Assembly: GCA_031581145.1 (NCBI GenBank)
Contig: JAVLBP010000013.1
Coordinates: forward strand, 1-32,583
Source of the DNA: UBA8296 sp031581145
GTDB lineage: Bacteria > Bacteroidota > Rhodothermia > Balneolales > Balneolaceae
Direction: 5' to 3'
Length of the DNA stretch: 32,583 nt
The translations under genes were made by a program, and so were the position numbers. Below are positions 16,447 to 22,754 of this stretch, piece by piece. A model generated the notes under the pieces. It saw only the letters and a list, made by a program, of their open reading frames with translations, was not told the DNA's origin and did not search any database. Numbering within the stretch: position 1 is the first letter of the stretch; every line of letters starts with the position of its first letter.

Positions 16447-19395
16447 GTGCGCTTTCCTCTTTTACTCATGCTGATTACCCTGATCTGTGTTCCTACCGAG
16501 GTGTCAGCGCAATTAACATGGTCCCCTGTATTCTTTTCCGAAGATGACTCACTTACAATTACTTTTGGTGCGTCTGCTGGAAATGGTGATTTAGAAGGGT
16601 TTCAAGGAGATGTTTATCTCTACACAGGTGTTATAACATCAGCATCAAGCTCTGATACAGATTGGAAATACGTCAAACCAAGTGGGTCCAACGGTTGGAG
16701 CACGTTTCCTGCCAGCTTGAAAATGAACGCTACTGGAAGTGATCAATGGTCATTTTCATTTACCCCATCCATTCGTGAATTTTTTGACGTTCCTGATTCC
16801 GAAACCATCGAAAAAATTGCCCTTTTATTTAGGGGTGAGCAAGGTGGTGAATCGGTAGAGGTGGGACGTATGGCGGATGGCTCGGACTGGTTTATACCTA
16901 TCCAAGAGTCGGGTCTCACACTTACGCGTGTGTCACCAGCTCGTGATTTCACGTTCTGTAACGGCCCTTGCCCTCTGGATATAGAAATGCATTTGAGCAC
17001 GACTCAGCCAGATTCCTCGCGCTCCATTCGCCTGCTAAGGCAATCACCACAAGGGGTGTATTCTGACACGCTCGCCGTAACCTTAGGGGACACCCTACGT
17101 ACGACACAAACGTTTAGTGAGCCTCAGGTCCATAAACTACTGGCCATAGGATCAAGCGCAGGCCTTCAAGACTCTTCGTTTTTTGACGTGATGGTCTCAG
17201 AAGCACCTAAAAATCAAAAACGACCCGATGGTTTAAAAGATGGGATCACAGAGCACCAAGATGGATCGGTCTCATTTTCACTCTTTGCCCCCAACAAAAG
17301 CATTGTACACTTGATTGGTGATTTCAATGATTGGAACCCAACCCAAGAGTTTGTATTAAAACGTGACTCTTTAAACCCAGATAGTACATGGTTTTGGACG
17401 ACACTGACAGGGCTAGAAACGGAAAAAGCATACCGATTTCAGTATCTCGTGGATGGAGAGATTCGCATTGCTGATCCCTACAGTGAATTAATTTTAGATC
17501 CGAACGACGATCGTTGGATTCCAGCGTCTATTAACGCTAGCTTTCCCAACTATCCAGTGGATAAAACGGAATTTCATGTTGGGGTTTTTGAGTTAGATGA
17601 GCCTGAATTTGAGTGGTCAGACCAAACGTTCACACCTCCCCCAAAAGAAGAGTTAGTGATTTATGAATTACTACTCAGAGATTTTGTAGAAAGCCACACA
17701 TTTGAGACGTTAATTGACACCCTCGATTATCTAGAGCGACTAGGCGTAAATGCCATTGAGTTAATGCCCGTTAACGAATTTGAAGGCAACAGTTCGTGGG
17801 GCTACAACCCTTCACACTATTTTGCAGTTGATAAATATTATGGGACCAAAGAGCAACTTAAGCGCTTTGTGAATGAGTCTCATCGGCGCGGAATTGCGGT
17901 GATTCTTGATATGGTGCTGAATCACTCTTTTGGGCAGAGTCCTATGGTTCGACTTTATGCTGAAGGTGATTATGGTCCACCAACGGAAGAAAACCCTTGG
18001 TTTAATCCTACAGCTAAGCATGATTTCAATGTAGGGTATGATATGAATCATGAGCGGAAGGCCACACAGTATTTTGTCGACCGAGTGACGCAATTTTGGT
18101 TGGAAGAGTTTCACATTGATGGATTTCGCTTTGACTTATCTAAGGGCTTTACTCAACGCAATACGCTCGGGGATGTTGGAGCTTGGGGTCAATATGATGC
18201 GTCAAGAATCCGTCTTTTAAAGCGAATGGCAGACCATATGTGGTCTATTAACCCTGATTCTTACGTAATTTTGGAACACTTTGCAGAGTATAGAGAAGAG
18301 CGTGAGCTAGCGTCTTATGGTGCTTTGCTGTGGCGAAACATGAATTATGCATATGGTCAAGCCACAATGGGATTTGCCAGTGGGTCAGATTTTAGTGGCG
18401 TTCATCACTCAGCTGCTGGGTTTCCAAATGCCAATTTAATAGGGTATATGGAGAGCCATGATGAACAGTGGTTGATGTATAAAAATGTTAATTATGGAAA
18501 CTCAAGTGGTGACTATTCTGTCAGGGATTTTCGTACGGCTCTTTCTCGTCAGCCATTAACGGGTGCTTTTTTCTTTTTGTGGCCAGGCCCCAAAATGATC
18601 TGGCAATTTGGCGAGCTTGGCTATGGTGGCGGGCAAGGAGAGTGTCTCAAAGGTCATGATAATGAACAATGTTTACCAAGTGACCCAGGCCGGACAGCAC
18701 CTAAGCCAATTCGGTGGACCTACCGTGACAATCCACTTCGCTATGCTATTTATGAGCAGTGGAGTGCAATGATTTCGTTACGCAAACAAGATCCTTTATT
18801 TACAAGCGCATCAACTGAGGTCAAACACTACCTCAATGTCGACCAAAAATGGATGTACATGGAAGGGCCTTCTTCAGACACCAAAGCCCTCATTGTGGGA
18901 AATTTTGGTGTGAAGCCCCAGAGTAGGGATTTCAAAGTGAGCAATTTTACCGATGAAACGACTTGGTTTGATTATTTCTCAGGAGATACCCTAGTCGTTG
19001 ATGACCAAGGCATACTAACCTTTGATCAACAGCCAGGTGAATTTTCCATCTTAACGACAAAATCGTTTGCAACACCTGAAGTTTCTGTAAGTATAGAAGA
19101 CGATAAGTCAGGGATGGGGGTTCCTAATTCATTTGAACTCTCCCCAGTGTATCCAAATCCTTTCAATCCTGAAGCAAGATTTGAGATAGATATCGCCAAA
19201 CCATCCAATGTCTCTGTTCATGTCATTGATATTCTTGGGCGCATTGTTCAGACATTGCAACCCAATCAAAGGATGGTAGCAGGGCAATACACATTTACCT
19301 TGCAAGCAACGCAACTCTCAAGTGGAACCTATTTTGTCTCAGTCCGATCAGATGAGAATGGACTTCGAATAACCCCCTTTACTGTGCTAAAATAG
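16447..19395 (+). CDS. Secreted GH13 alpha-amylase-family glycoside hydrolase with T9SS sorting domain
   Basis: A 982-residue enzyme with a signal peptide (cleavage near VSAQ, about residue 23). It begins with an Ig-like N-terminal domain of the kind on Bacteroidota amylases (ITFGASAGNGDLEGFQGD, residues of about 20-165), followed by a linker. A CBM48/E-set domain follows (VHLIGDFNDWNP, near residue 290). The GH13 barrel runs from about residue 400 to 780. Catalytic residues are visible: nucleophile Asp563 in GFRFD, acid/base Glu610 in VILEHFAE, and transition-state Asp672 in ESHDEQW; conserved region I is DMVLNHSFGQ. The last 90 residues are a T9SS domain (VYPNPFNPEARFEID ... SSGTYFVSV). It should hydrolyse alpha-1,4-glucans outside the cell or on its surface. 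The start is a GTG; an ATG at 16468 would cut into the signal peptide. It is probably transcribed separately from the operon upstream. Confidence 0.93.
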   Translation: MRFPLLLMLITLICVPTEVSAQLTWSPVFFSEDDSLTITFGASAGNGDLEGFQGDVYLYTGVITSASSSDTDWKYVKPSGSNGWSTFPASLKMNATGSDQWSFSFTPSIREFFDVPDSETIEKIALLFRGEQGGESVEVGRMADGSDWFIPIQESGLTLTRVSPARDFTFCNGPCPLDIEMHLSTTQPDSSRSIRLLRQSPQGVYSDTLAVTLGDTLRTTQTFSEPQVHKLLAIGSSAGLQDSSFFDVMVSEAPKNQKRPDGLKDGITEHQDGSVSFSLFAPNKSIVHLIGDFNDWNPTQEFVLKRDSLNPDSTWFWTTLTGLETEKAYRFQYLVDGEIRIADPYSELILDPNDDRWIPASINASFPNYPVDKTEFHVGVFELDEPEFEWSDQTFTPPPKEELVIYELLLRDFVESHTFETLIDTLDYLERLGVNAIELMPVNEFEGNSSWGYNPSHYFAVDKYYGTKEQLKRFVNESHRRGIAVILDMVLNHSFGQSPMVRLYAEGDYGPPTEENPWFNPTAKHDFNVGYDMNHERKATQYFVDRVTQFWLEEFHIDGFRFDLSKGFTQRNTLGDVGAWGQYDASRIRLLKRMADHMWSINPDSYVILEHFAEYREERELASYGALLWRNMNYAYGQATMGFASGSDFSGVHHSAAGFPNANLIGYMESHDEQWLMYKNVNYGNSSGDYSVRDFRTALSRQPLTGAFFFLWPGPKMIWQFGELGYGGGQGECLKGHDNEQCLPSDPGRTAPKPIRWTYRDNPLRYAIYEQWSAMISLRKQDPLFTSASTEVKHYLNVDQKWMYMEGPSSDTKALIVGNFGVKPQSRDFKVSNFTDETTWFDYFSGDTLVVDDQGILTFDQQPGEFSILTTKSFATPEVSVSIEDDKSGMGVPNSFELSPVYPNPFNPEARFEIDIAKPSNVSVHVIDILGRIVQTLQPNQRMVAGQYTFTLQATQLSSGTYFVSVRSDENGLRITPFTVLK

Positions 19396-19453
19396 ACTGT
19401 TGTGGACTATCGAGTTTTGGCCTATCGATTGGAGTGTAATGCGTATGTTGTGA

Positions 19454-20146
19454 TCAAGACTCTATCCACCGATACGTCCTTAGGTCAAAGTAGTCTTCTT
19501 GGTCCCAGTCGGTATTGATCTCGATGCCTCCAACCAAGACGACCTGAATCCCAGGATAATCAGGTAACGCTTGGTCAAGGATACGCTCGAGTTTTTGTTC
19601 GATAGCCTCAAAGGCTCGATCCGTGGCTGCTTTGATCGGATGAACGGCTTCAAGGATATCGTCCCTGTGAGTATGCAGATGCTCGATCACCCGAGTTTGT
19701 TGATAGTCCAATGGGTCATCTTGCACGCCCGATGCATGAACTCGAATAGAGTCGACTGCCGCAGTAATAGACCCACAACATGTGCTATGGCCATCCCGAT
19801 TTTTTCGGTTCACCTTGCCTAGTTCTCCCTCTTTCGTCATACCAATATGAGGTCCATAGACAATCATGGCCTTCCCACCAGTTGGTACATGGCTCAAAAA
19901 CGCTTTCATCCCCGTCACGCCAGCAAAGGGTAATCCCGAGATGCCCCCAAGAATAAAGGGACCTGGCCCCGCCATCTTCTGCGTGAAATAATGGAAACTG
20001 TTGGTCACTTCATCACTACACAGAGAGGTTGCCCAAATGGTATGGTCCCCATCACCCCCTTCCTCGCGAACTTTATCACATACATTGTGTTGCAGTGACG
20101 ACATCGCTACAGCTTCGGGGTAATAATATTCACGAATAGAGTTCAT
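19454..20146 (-). CDS. LCIB/LCIC-type (limiting-CO2-inducible) carbonic anhydrase domain protein
   Basis: A 230-residue soluble protein without a signal peptide, resembling the limiting-CO2-inducible LCIB/LCIC family of algae and some bacteria, whose fold and zinc site are those of beta-type carbonic anhydrases. Such enzymes interconvert CO2 and bicarbonate. Likely zinc ligands and active-site residues are Cys43 and Asp45 in ATSLCSDEV, His100 in YGPHIG, and Cys123/Cys124 in STCCGS. Other family blocks are GGDGDHTIWATSL, GGISGLPFAGVTGMKAFLSH and the C-terminal VVLVGGIEIN. At +2 from Asp45, where classical beta-CAs have Arg in CxDxR, there is Val47. The gene is divergent from sbtA-sbtB across a 95-bp spacer, the context that best supports an inorganic-carbon role. 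Not every LCIB homologue is active, so catalysis is inferred. No Shine-Dalgarno is seen before the ATG at 20146. Confidence 0.85.
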   Translation of the reverse strand: MNSIREYYYPEAVAMSSLQHNVCDKVREEGGDGDHTIWATSLCSDEVTNSFHYFTQKMAGPGPFILGGISGLPFAGVTGMKAFLSHVPTGGKAMIVYGPHIGMTKEGELGKVNRKNRDGHSTCCGSITAAVDSIRVHASGVQDDPLDYQQTRVIEHLHTHRDDILEAVHPIKAATDRAFEAIEQKLERILDQALPDYPGIQVVLVGGIEINTDWDQEDYFDLRTYRWIES

Positions 20147-20241
20147 TATGTAGCAACCTGTATGGCTTGTATTGTTTTGAATTTACAACCTTTTATGCGA
20201 ATGTTCAATCAGTTGCCTATCTTTATAGCCTAAAACAACCT

Positions 20242-21204
20242 ATGGACGCTCTCCTTTCAAATTTTGCTTCACCCGTTGTTTTAGCCTTTGCCCTTGGAAT
20301 TATTGCAAGATTGATTCGCAGTGATCTTGAGCTCCCCCGACCCATTTACCAAGGTTTATCAATATATCTACTTCTTGCCATCGGTCTCAAAGGTGGCGTT
20401 GCACTGAGCCAGACGCCACTATCACAATTTGCACTCCCAGGATTGGCTACCCTTGCTCTTGGTGTGCTTACTCCACTAACATCTTACACCATACTTCGAT
20501 ATGTAGGCAAAATTGATCGCATTAATGCGTCGGCCATTGCTGCTCATTATGGATCTGTGTCAGCGGTAACATTTATCGCGTCCATATCCTATCTCAATGC
20601 GATGGGACAGACTGCTGAGGGATTTATGCCTACATTGGTTGCCATACTAGAAGTTCCAGGCATCATTGTGGCGCTGATGATTCCCTACCGATCAAACAAA
20701 GGGAAAGGGTCAATCAAAAAGGCTTTGCATGAAGTCATGACAGGAAGTAGCATTGTCCTTCTTGTAGGAGGGGTGATCATTGGAGCCATTGCAGGCGAAG
20801 CTCAGTTTGAGTCTGTATCACCCTTTTTTGTGGCGGGTTTTCAGGGAGCATTGGTGTTGTTTCTATTAGAACTTGGCATGACGACAGCCAAACGACTGGG
20901 CGATTTAAAACAGGTTGGGCCGTTTTTGATTGCCTTCGGAATACTGGTGCCTGTGATCCATGGAGTGCTTGCGGCATGGGTAGGGTTGCAAGTAGGGTTA
21001 TCAGTGGCAGGAGCCTCAGTGCTTGCGGCGATGGTGTCTAGTGGATCCTATATCGCTGCACCGGCTGCAGTACGGATTGCACTACCACAAGCCAATCCAA
21101 CGTACTACCTTACCGCTTCACTAGGCATTACATTTCCTTTTAATATTACCCTTGGTATTCCTTTATATGTCGAAGTGGCGACACGGCTTGCGGCATATAT
21201 GTAA
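20242..21204 (+). CDS. sbtA: SbtA-type sodium-dependent bicarbonate permease
   Basis: A 320-residue membrane protein with about ten helices in two inverted halves, resembling the SbtA family of Na+/HCO3- symporters. Recognisable blocks are LELPRPIYQGLSIYLLLAIG, LKGGVALSQTP, ASAIAAHYGSVSAVTFI (the unwound-helix substrate region near the middle of half one), LVAILEVPGIIVAL, LFLLELGMTTAKRL and the half-two counterpart MVSSGSYIAAPAAVRIALP. It is shorter than the 374-residue cyanobacterial protein because the central cytosolic linker (YRSNKGKGSIKK) is short, as in many bacterial homologues. I chose the ATG at 20242; a TTG-initiated extension to 20167 would add a non-conserved segment inside the divergent promoter region. 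It is followed by sbtB 83 bp downstream and is divergent from the LCIB-type gene. It should raise cytoplasmic bicarbonate using the sodium gradient. Confidence 0.92.
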   Translation: MDALLSNFASPVVLAFALGIIARLIRSDLELPRPIYQGLSIYLLLAIGLKGGVALSQTPLSQFALPGLATLALGVLTPLTSYTILRYVGKIDRINASAIAAHYGSVSAVTFIASISYLNAMGQTAEGFMPTLVAILEVPGIIVALMIPYRSNKGKGSIKKALHEVMTGSSIVLLVGGVIIGAIAGEAQFESVSPFFVAGFQGALVLFLLELGMTTAKRLGDLKQVGPFLIAFGILVPVIHGVLAAWVGLQVGLSVAGASVLAAMVSSGSYIAAPAAVRIALPQANPTYYLTASLGITFPFNITLGIPLYVEVATRLAAYM

Positions 21205-21287
21205 TCCCTTAGCATAGATAAAAATTTTTGGCGGTATCACTCGTTAATCACACATAAACACCCCACATATCAATCTTCTTTACTCTC

Positions 21288-21587
21288 ATGGCCACCGAAT
21301 TTCATTGCATTACGGTTATTTCTGAACGCTTGCTTAAGGATGATCTTGTCCAGCTGATGAAGAAAGAGGGAGCAAAAGGGTTTTCTATTACCGATTCAGA
21401 GGGTGAGGGTTCAAGAGGAGTCAACGCAAGTGATTGGGAAGGGCGGAATGTAAAAATTGAGTCTATTGTGCATGGCGACACGGCACGACGACTCATGGAG
21501 CTGATCTCAGATCAATATTTTGAGGATTATGCTGTCATCGCTTACTCTTATCCAGTCACAGTCGTGCGGGAAGACAAATTTAAGTAG
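21288..21587 (+). CDS. sbtB: SbtB-like PII-family regulator of SbtA
   Basis: A 99-residue cytosolic PII-like protein. The ferredoxin-like core starts FHCITVISERLLKDDLVQ, then AKGFSITDSEGEGSRGVNAS, matching the SbtB T-loop-base pattern G(Y/F)..T...G.GSRG, and it ends VTVVREDKF, like the VEVLRPEKF tail of cyanobacterial SbtB. In cyanobacteria SbtB trimers bind adenine nucleotides, including cAMP, and gate SbtA. This protein stops right after the PII core and has no C-terminal Cys-containing redox (R-loop) extension, so regulation here should be by nucleotide rather than thiol switching, which is inference. Position directly downstream of sbtA is the standard pairing and strongly supports the call. 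Confidence 0.9.
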   Translation: MATEFHCITVISERLLKDDLVQLMKKEGAKGFSITDSEGEGSRGVNASDWEGRNVKIESIVHGDTARRLMELISDQYFEDYAVIAYSYPVTVVREDKFK

Positions 21588-21635
21588 GGCTTAGTATTTG
21601 AAAGCCAGTGAATACATCATCTACATCTGCTTGCC

Positions 21636-21665
21636 GATAACGAACTATTGTGTGGATAACGAACT
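21636..21665 (+). repeat. 11-bp direct repeat overlapping a DnaA box
   Basis: GATAACGAACT occurs at 21636-21646 and again at 21655-21665, with 19 bp between starts. The second copy overlaps the right end of the DnaA-box-like TGTGGATAA. Confidence 0.8.
21651..21659 (-). promoter_or_regulatory. DnaA box, perfect consensus
   Basis: TGTGGATAA on the plus strand reads TTATCCACA on the minus strand, the strong E. coli-type R-box 9-mer. A single 9-mer can occur by chance; its value comes from the neighbouring near-boxes in the same orientation. Confidence 0.5.
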
Positions 21666-21699
21666 TTCCAAATGTTCTTTTGAAATGAGTGAGTTGCTC

Positions 21700-21740
21700 T
21701 GGGCACCTTATCTATCAGTAAAAACAAGTAGATATGCCCA
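21700..21740 (+). other. Hairpin with 12 paired bases, 3-nt bulge and 14-nt loop
   Basis: TGGGCA (21700-21705), a CCT bulge and TATCTA (21709-21714) pair with TAGATA-TGCCCA (21729-21740). No T-run follows, so it is not a standard intrinsic terminator. Confidence 0.6.
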
Positions 21741-21742
21741 AG

Positions 21743-21768
21743 TCACGGTGTGAGTTACCGGCCCGTGA
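21743..21768 (+). other. Second hairpin, 6-bp stem and 14-nt loop
   Basis: TCACGG (21743-21748) pairs with CCGTGA (21763-21768), starting 3 nt after the previous hairpin. A G-T pair could extend it by one. It is followed by an A-rich stretch (ATTAAAAATG), not by T residues. Confidence 0.45.
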
Positions 21769-21781
21769 TCATTAAAAATGA

Positions 21782-21801
21782 TGTGGAAAACTTGTGGATA
21801 T
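21782..21801 (-). promoter_or_regulatory. Two adjacent DnaA-box-like 9-mers
   Basis: TGTGGAAAA (21782-21790; TTTTCCACA on minus) and TGTGGATAT (21793-21801; ATATCCACA on minus) each differ by one base from the consensus box. They share its orientation and start 11 bp apart, about one helical turn, in an AT-rich context. Confidence 0.4.
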
Positions 21802-21891
21802 ACTCAAGATTGTGCTTATTTCAATAAAAGGTAGTGGACACAAGTAGACGTGTCACGCTTAGCAATCTCCATCACCGTTCTCCCACATCAA

Positions 21892-21966
21892 ATGAAACGT
21901 TTGAAAGGTTTCCTATTTAAGTTATCCGTAGTCGGATTTATTGTTGCTGCGTTGTTGACAGGGTAA
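21892..21966 (+). CDS. Possible 24-residue single-helix membrane peptide
   Basis: An ATG at 21892 opens a 24-codon frame ending TAA at 21966. The product starts MKRLKGFLFKL, then a hydrophobic run VVGFIVAALL and TG: a basic N-terminus followed by one short membrane segment, like a small hydrophobic protein or the remnant of a signal anchor. There is no Shine-Dalgarno, and chance is a real possibility at this length. It lies in the otherwise non-coding spacer, pointing at the end of the GNAT gene. Confidence 0.25.
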   Translation: MKRLKGFLFKLSVVGFIVAALLTG

Positions 21967-21979
21967 ATAATCAACGTTG

Positions 21980-22438
21980 TTATGACTCGTGCTTCGTGCG
22001 GATCATATCCACATGTAGGATATTTTCATACATGTAATCAGGCCCTACCCGTTCAAACCCAAATTTGTTGTAGAATTCTTCCAGATAGGACTGGGCTTGC
22101 AGTTGAATTACTTGCGATGCATATAGCTCTTCAACACATGCGATAGATTCATGCATTAAGTCGATACCTATACCCCGACCTCTATGAGTTGACTTGGTCA
22201 CAACTCGGCCGATTGAAGCATGCTCTGTCTTCAATCCAGGGGGTAATAATCGGGTGTAGCCAACGATGTCATCTTCGTCCAAGGCCATAAGATGGTGGCA
22301 CCCCGGATCATATCCATCGACATCTTCATAAATAGAGTTTTGCTCCACGACAAATACATATTGACGTAGACGATAAATACCCATGAGCTCAAGTAATGAG
22401 AGCTCCTCAAACGGTTTACAAAACATTTGAATTCGCAT
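21980..22438 (-). CDS. ElaA-like GNAT-family N-acetyltransferase
   Basis: A 152-residue acetyltransferase from the ATG at 22438. The ElaA signature is clear: LMGIYRLRQYVFVVEQNSIY followed by EDVDGYDPGCHHLMA near the N-terminus. Motif A for acetyl-CoA binding is IGRVVTKSTHRGRGIGIDLM, with the R/Q-x-x-G-x-G/A pattern as RGRGIG. Motif B is FYNKFGFERVGPDYMYENI. The acceptor substrate is unknown in this family. An in-frame GTG at 22480 would lengthen the N-terminus by 14 non-conserved residues and abut the ptsH start; the ATG at 22438 leaves 43 bp for a divergent promoter, and ATG 22426 is also possible. It is divergent from the ptsH operon, and nothing ties it functionally to its neighbours. Confidence 0.87.
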   Translation of the reverse strand: MRIQMFCKPFEELSLLELMGIYRLRQYVFVVEQNSIYEDVDGYDPGCHHLMALDEDDIVGYTRLLPPGLKTEHASIGRVVTKSTHRGRGIGIDLMHESIACVEELYASQVIQLQAQSYLEEFYNKFGFERVGPDYMYENILHVDMIRTKHES

Positions 22439-22481
22439 GAAGCGAACATACCCATTTTCAAGGGATTTTGTAAGTTTCACT

Positions 22482-22754
22482 ATGATTGAAAAGATGGTTA
22501 CAGTGGGCTTTGCAGCGGGGCTTCATGCAAGGCCTTCAGCCGCACTCGTTCGGGAAGCCTCAAAATTTGAGGCAGAATTGACATTAGAGCTGTACGGCTT
22601 TGAGGTGAATGGTAAAAGTATTCTTGGCATCATGACCTTGGCTGCTGAAGAGGGTGCCGAGATCAAGCTCATTTGTGAGGGGACCGATGAGCAAGCGATG
22701 TTGGATCACCTCGTGGATCAATTTGAGCGCAACTTTTATTTAGAGGAAGAGTAA
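22482..22754 (+). CDS. ptsH: Phosphocarrier protein HPr
   Basis: A 90-residue HPr. The phosphorylated histidine is His15 in GLHARPSA and the regulatory serine is Ser46 in NGKSILGIM, both at their canonical numbers, which also fixes the ATG at 22482. HPr takes phosphate from Enzyme I at His15; Ser46 is the target of HPr kinase/phosphorylase in organisms that have it. The stop codon overlaps the ptsI start (TAATG). No PTS Enzyme II gene lies in this window, so a regulatory rather than transport PTS is possible. Genes downstream are housekeeping (birA, tilS/hpt), not sugar transport. Confidence 0.97.
   Translation: MIEKMVTVGFAAGLHARPSAALVREASKFEAELTLELYGFEVNGKSILGIMTLAAEEGAEIKLICEGTDEQAMLDHLVDQFERNFYLEEE

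Larger units (their letters stand above)
21588..21979. other. 392-bp non-coding spacer between convergent genes with DnaA-box-like sites (candidate origin or structured element)
   Basis: No convincing gene longer than 24 codons is present. The stretch holds a perfect DnaA-box 9-mer on the minus strand (21651-21659), two further near-boxes (21782-21790 and 21793-21801), an 11-bp direct repeat, two consecutive hairpins with 14-nt loops, an AT-rich segment (about 21770-21830) and a tiny ORF. Convergent genes normally have a short spacer with a terminator; here there is no U-tract terminator. A replication origin, a DnaA-titration site or an RNA element are all possible. Confidence 0.35.

Noticed and set aside
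20167..20241. TTG-initiated N-terminal extension of sbtA
   Set aside because: It adds 25 residues not resembling SbtA N-termini and consumes most of the divergent promoter spacer; the ATG at 20242 gives the normal start.
19396..21587. Carboxysome or Calvin-cycle locus around sbtA
   Set aside because: No Rubisco, phosphoribulokinase or shell protein is present in the window; only uptake, regulator and LCIB-like genes are seen.
21700..21740. Bidirectional terminator for sbtB and the GNAT gene
   Set aside because: The stem has a 3-nt bulge and a 14-nt loop, is over 110 bp from the sbtB stop, and lacks T-runs on either side.
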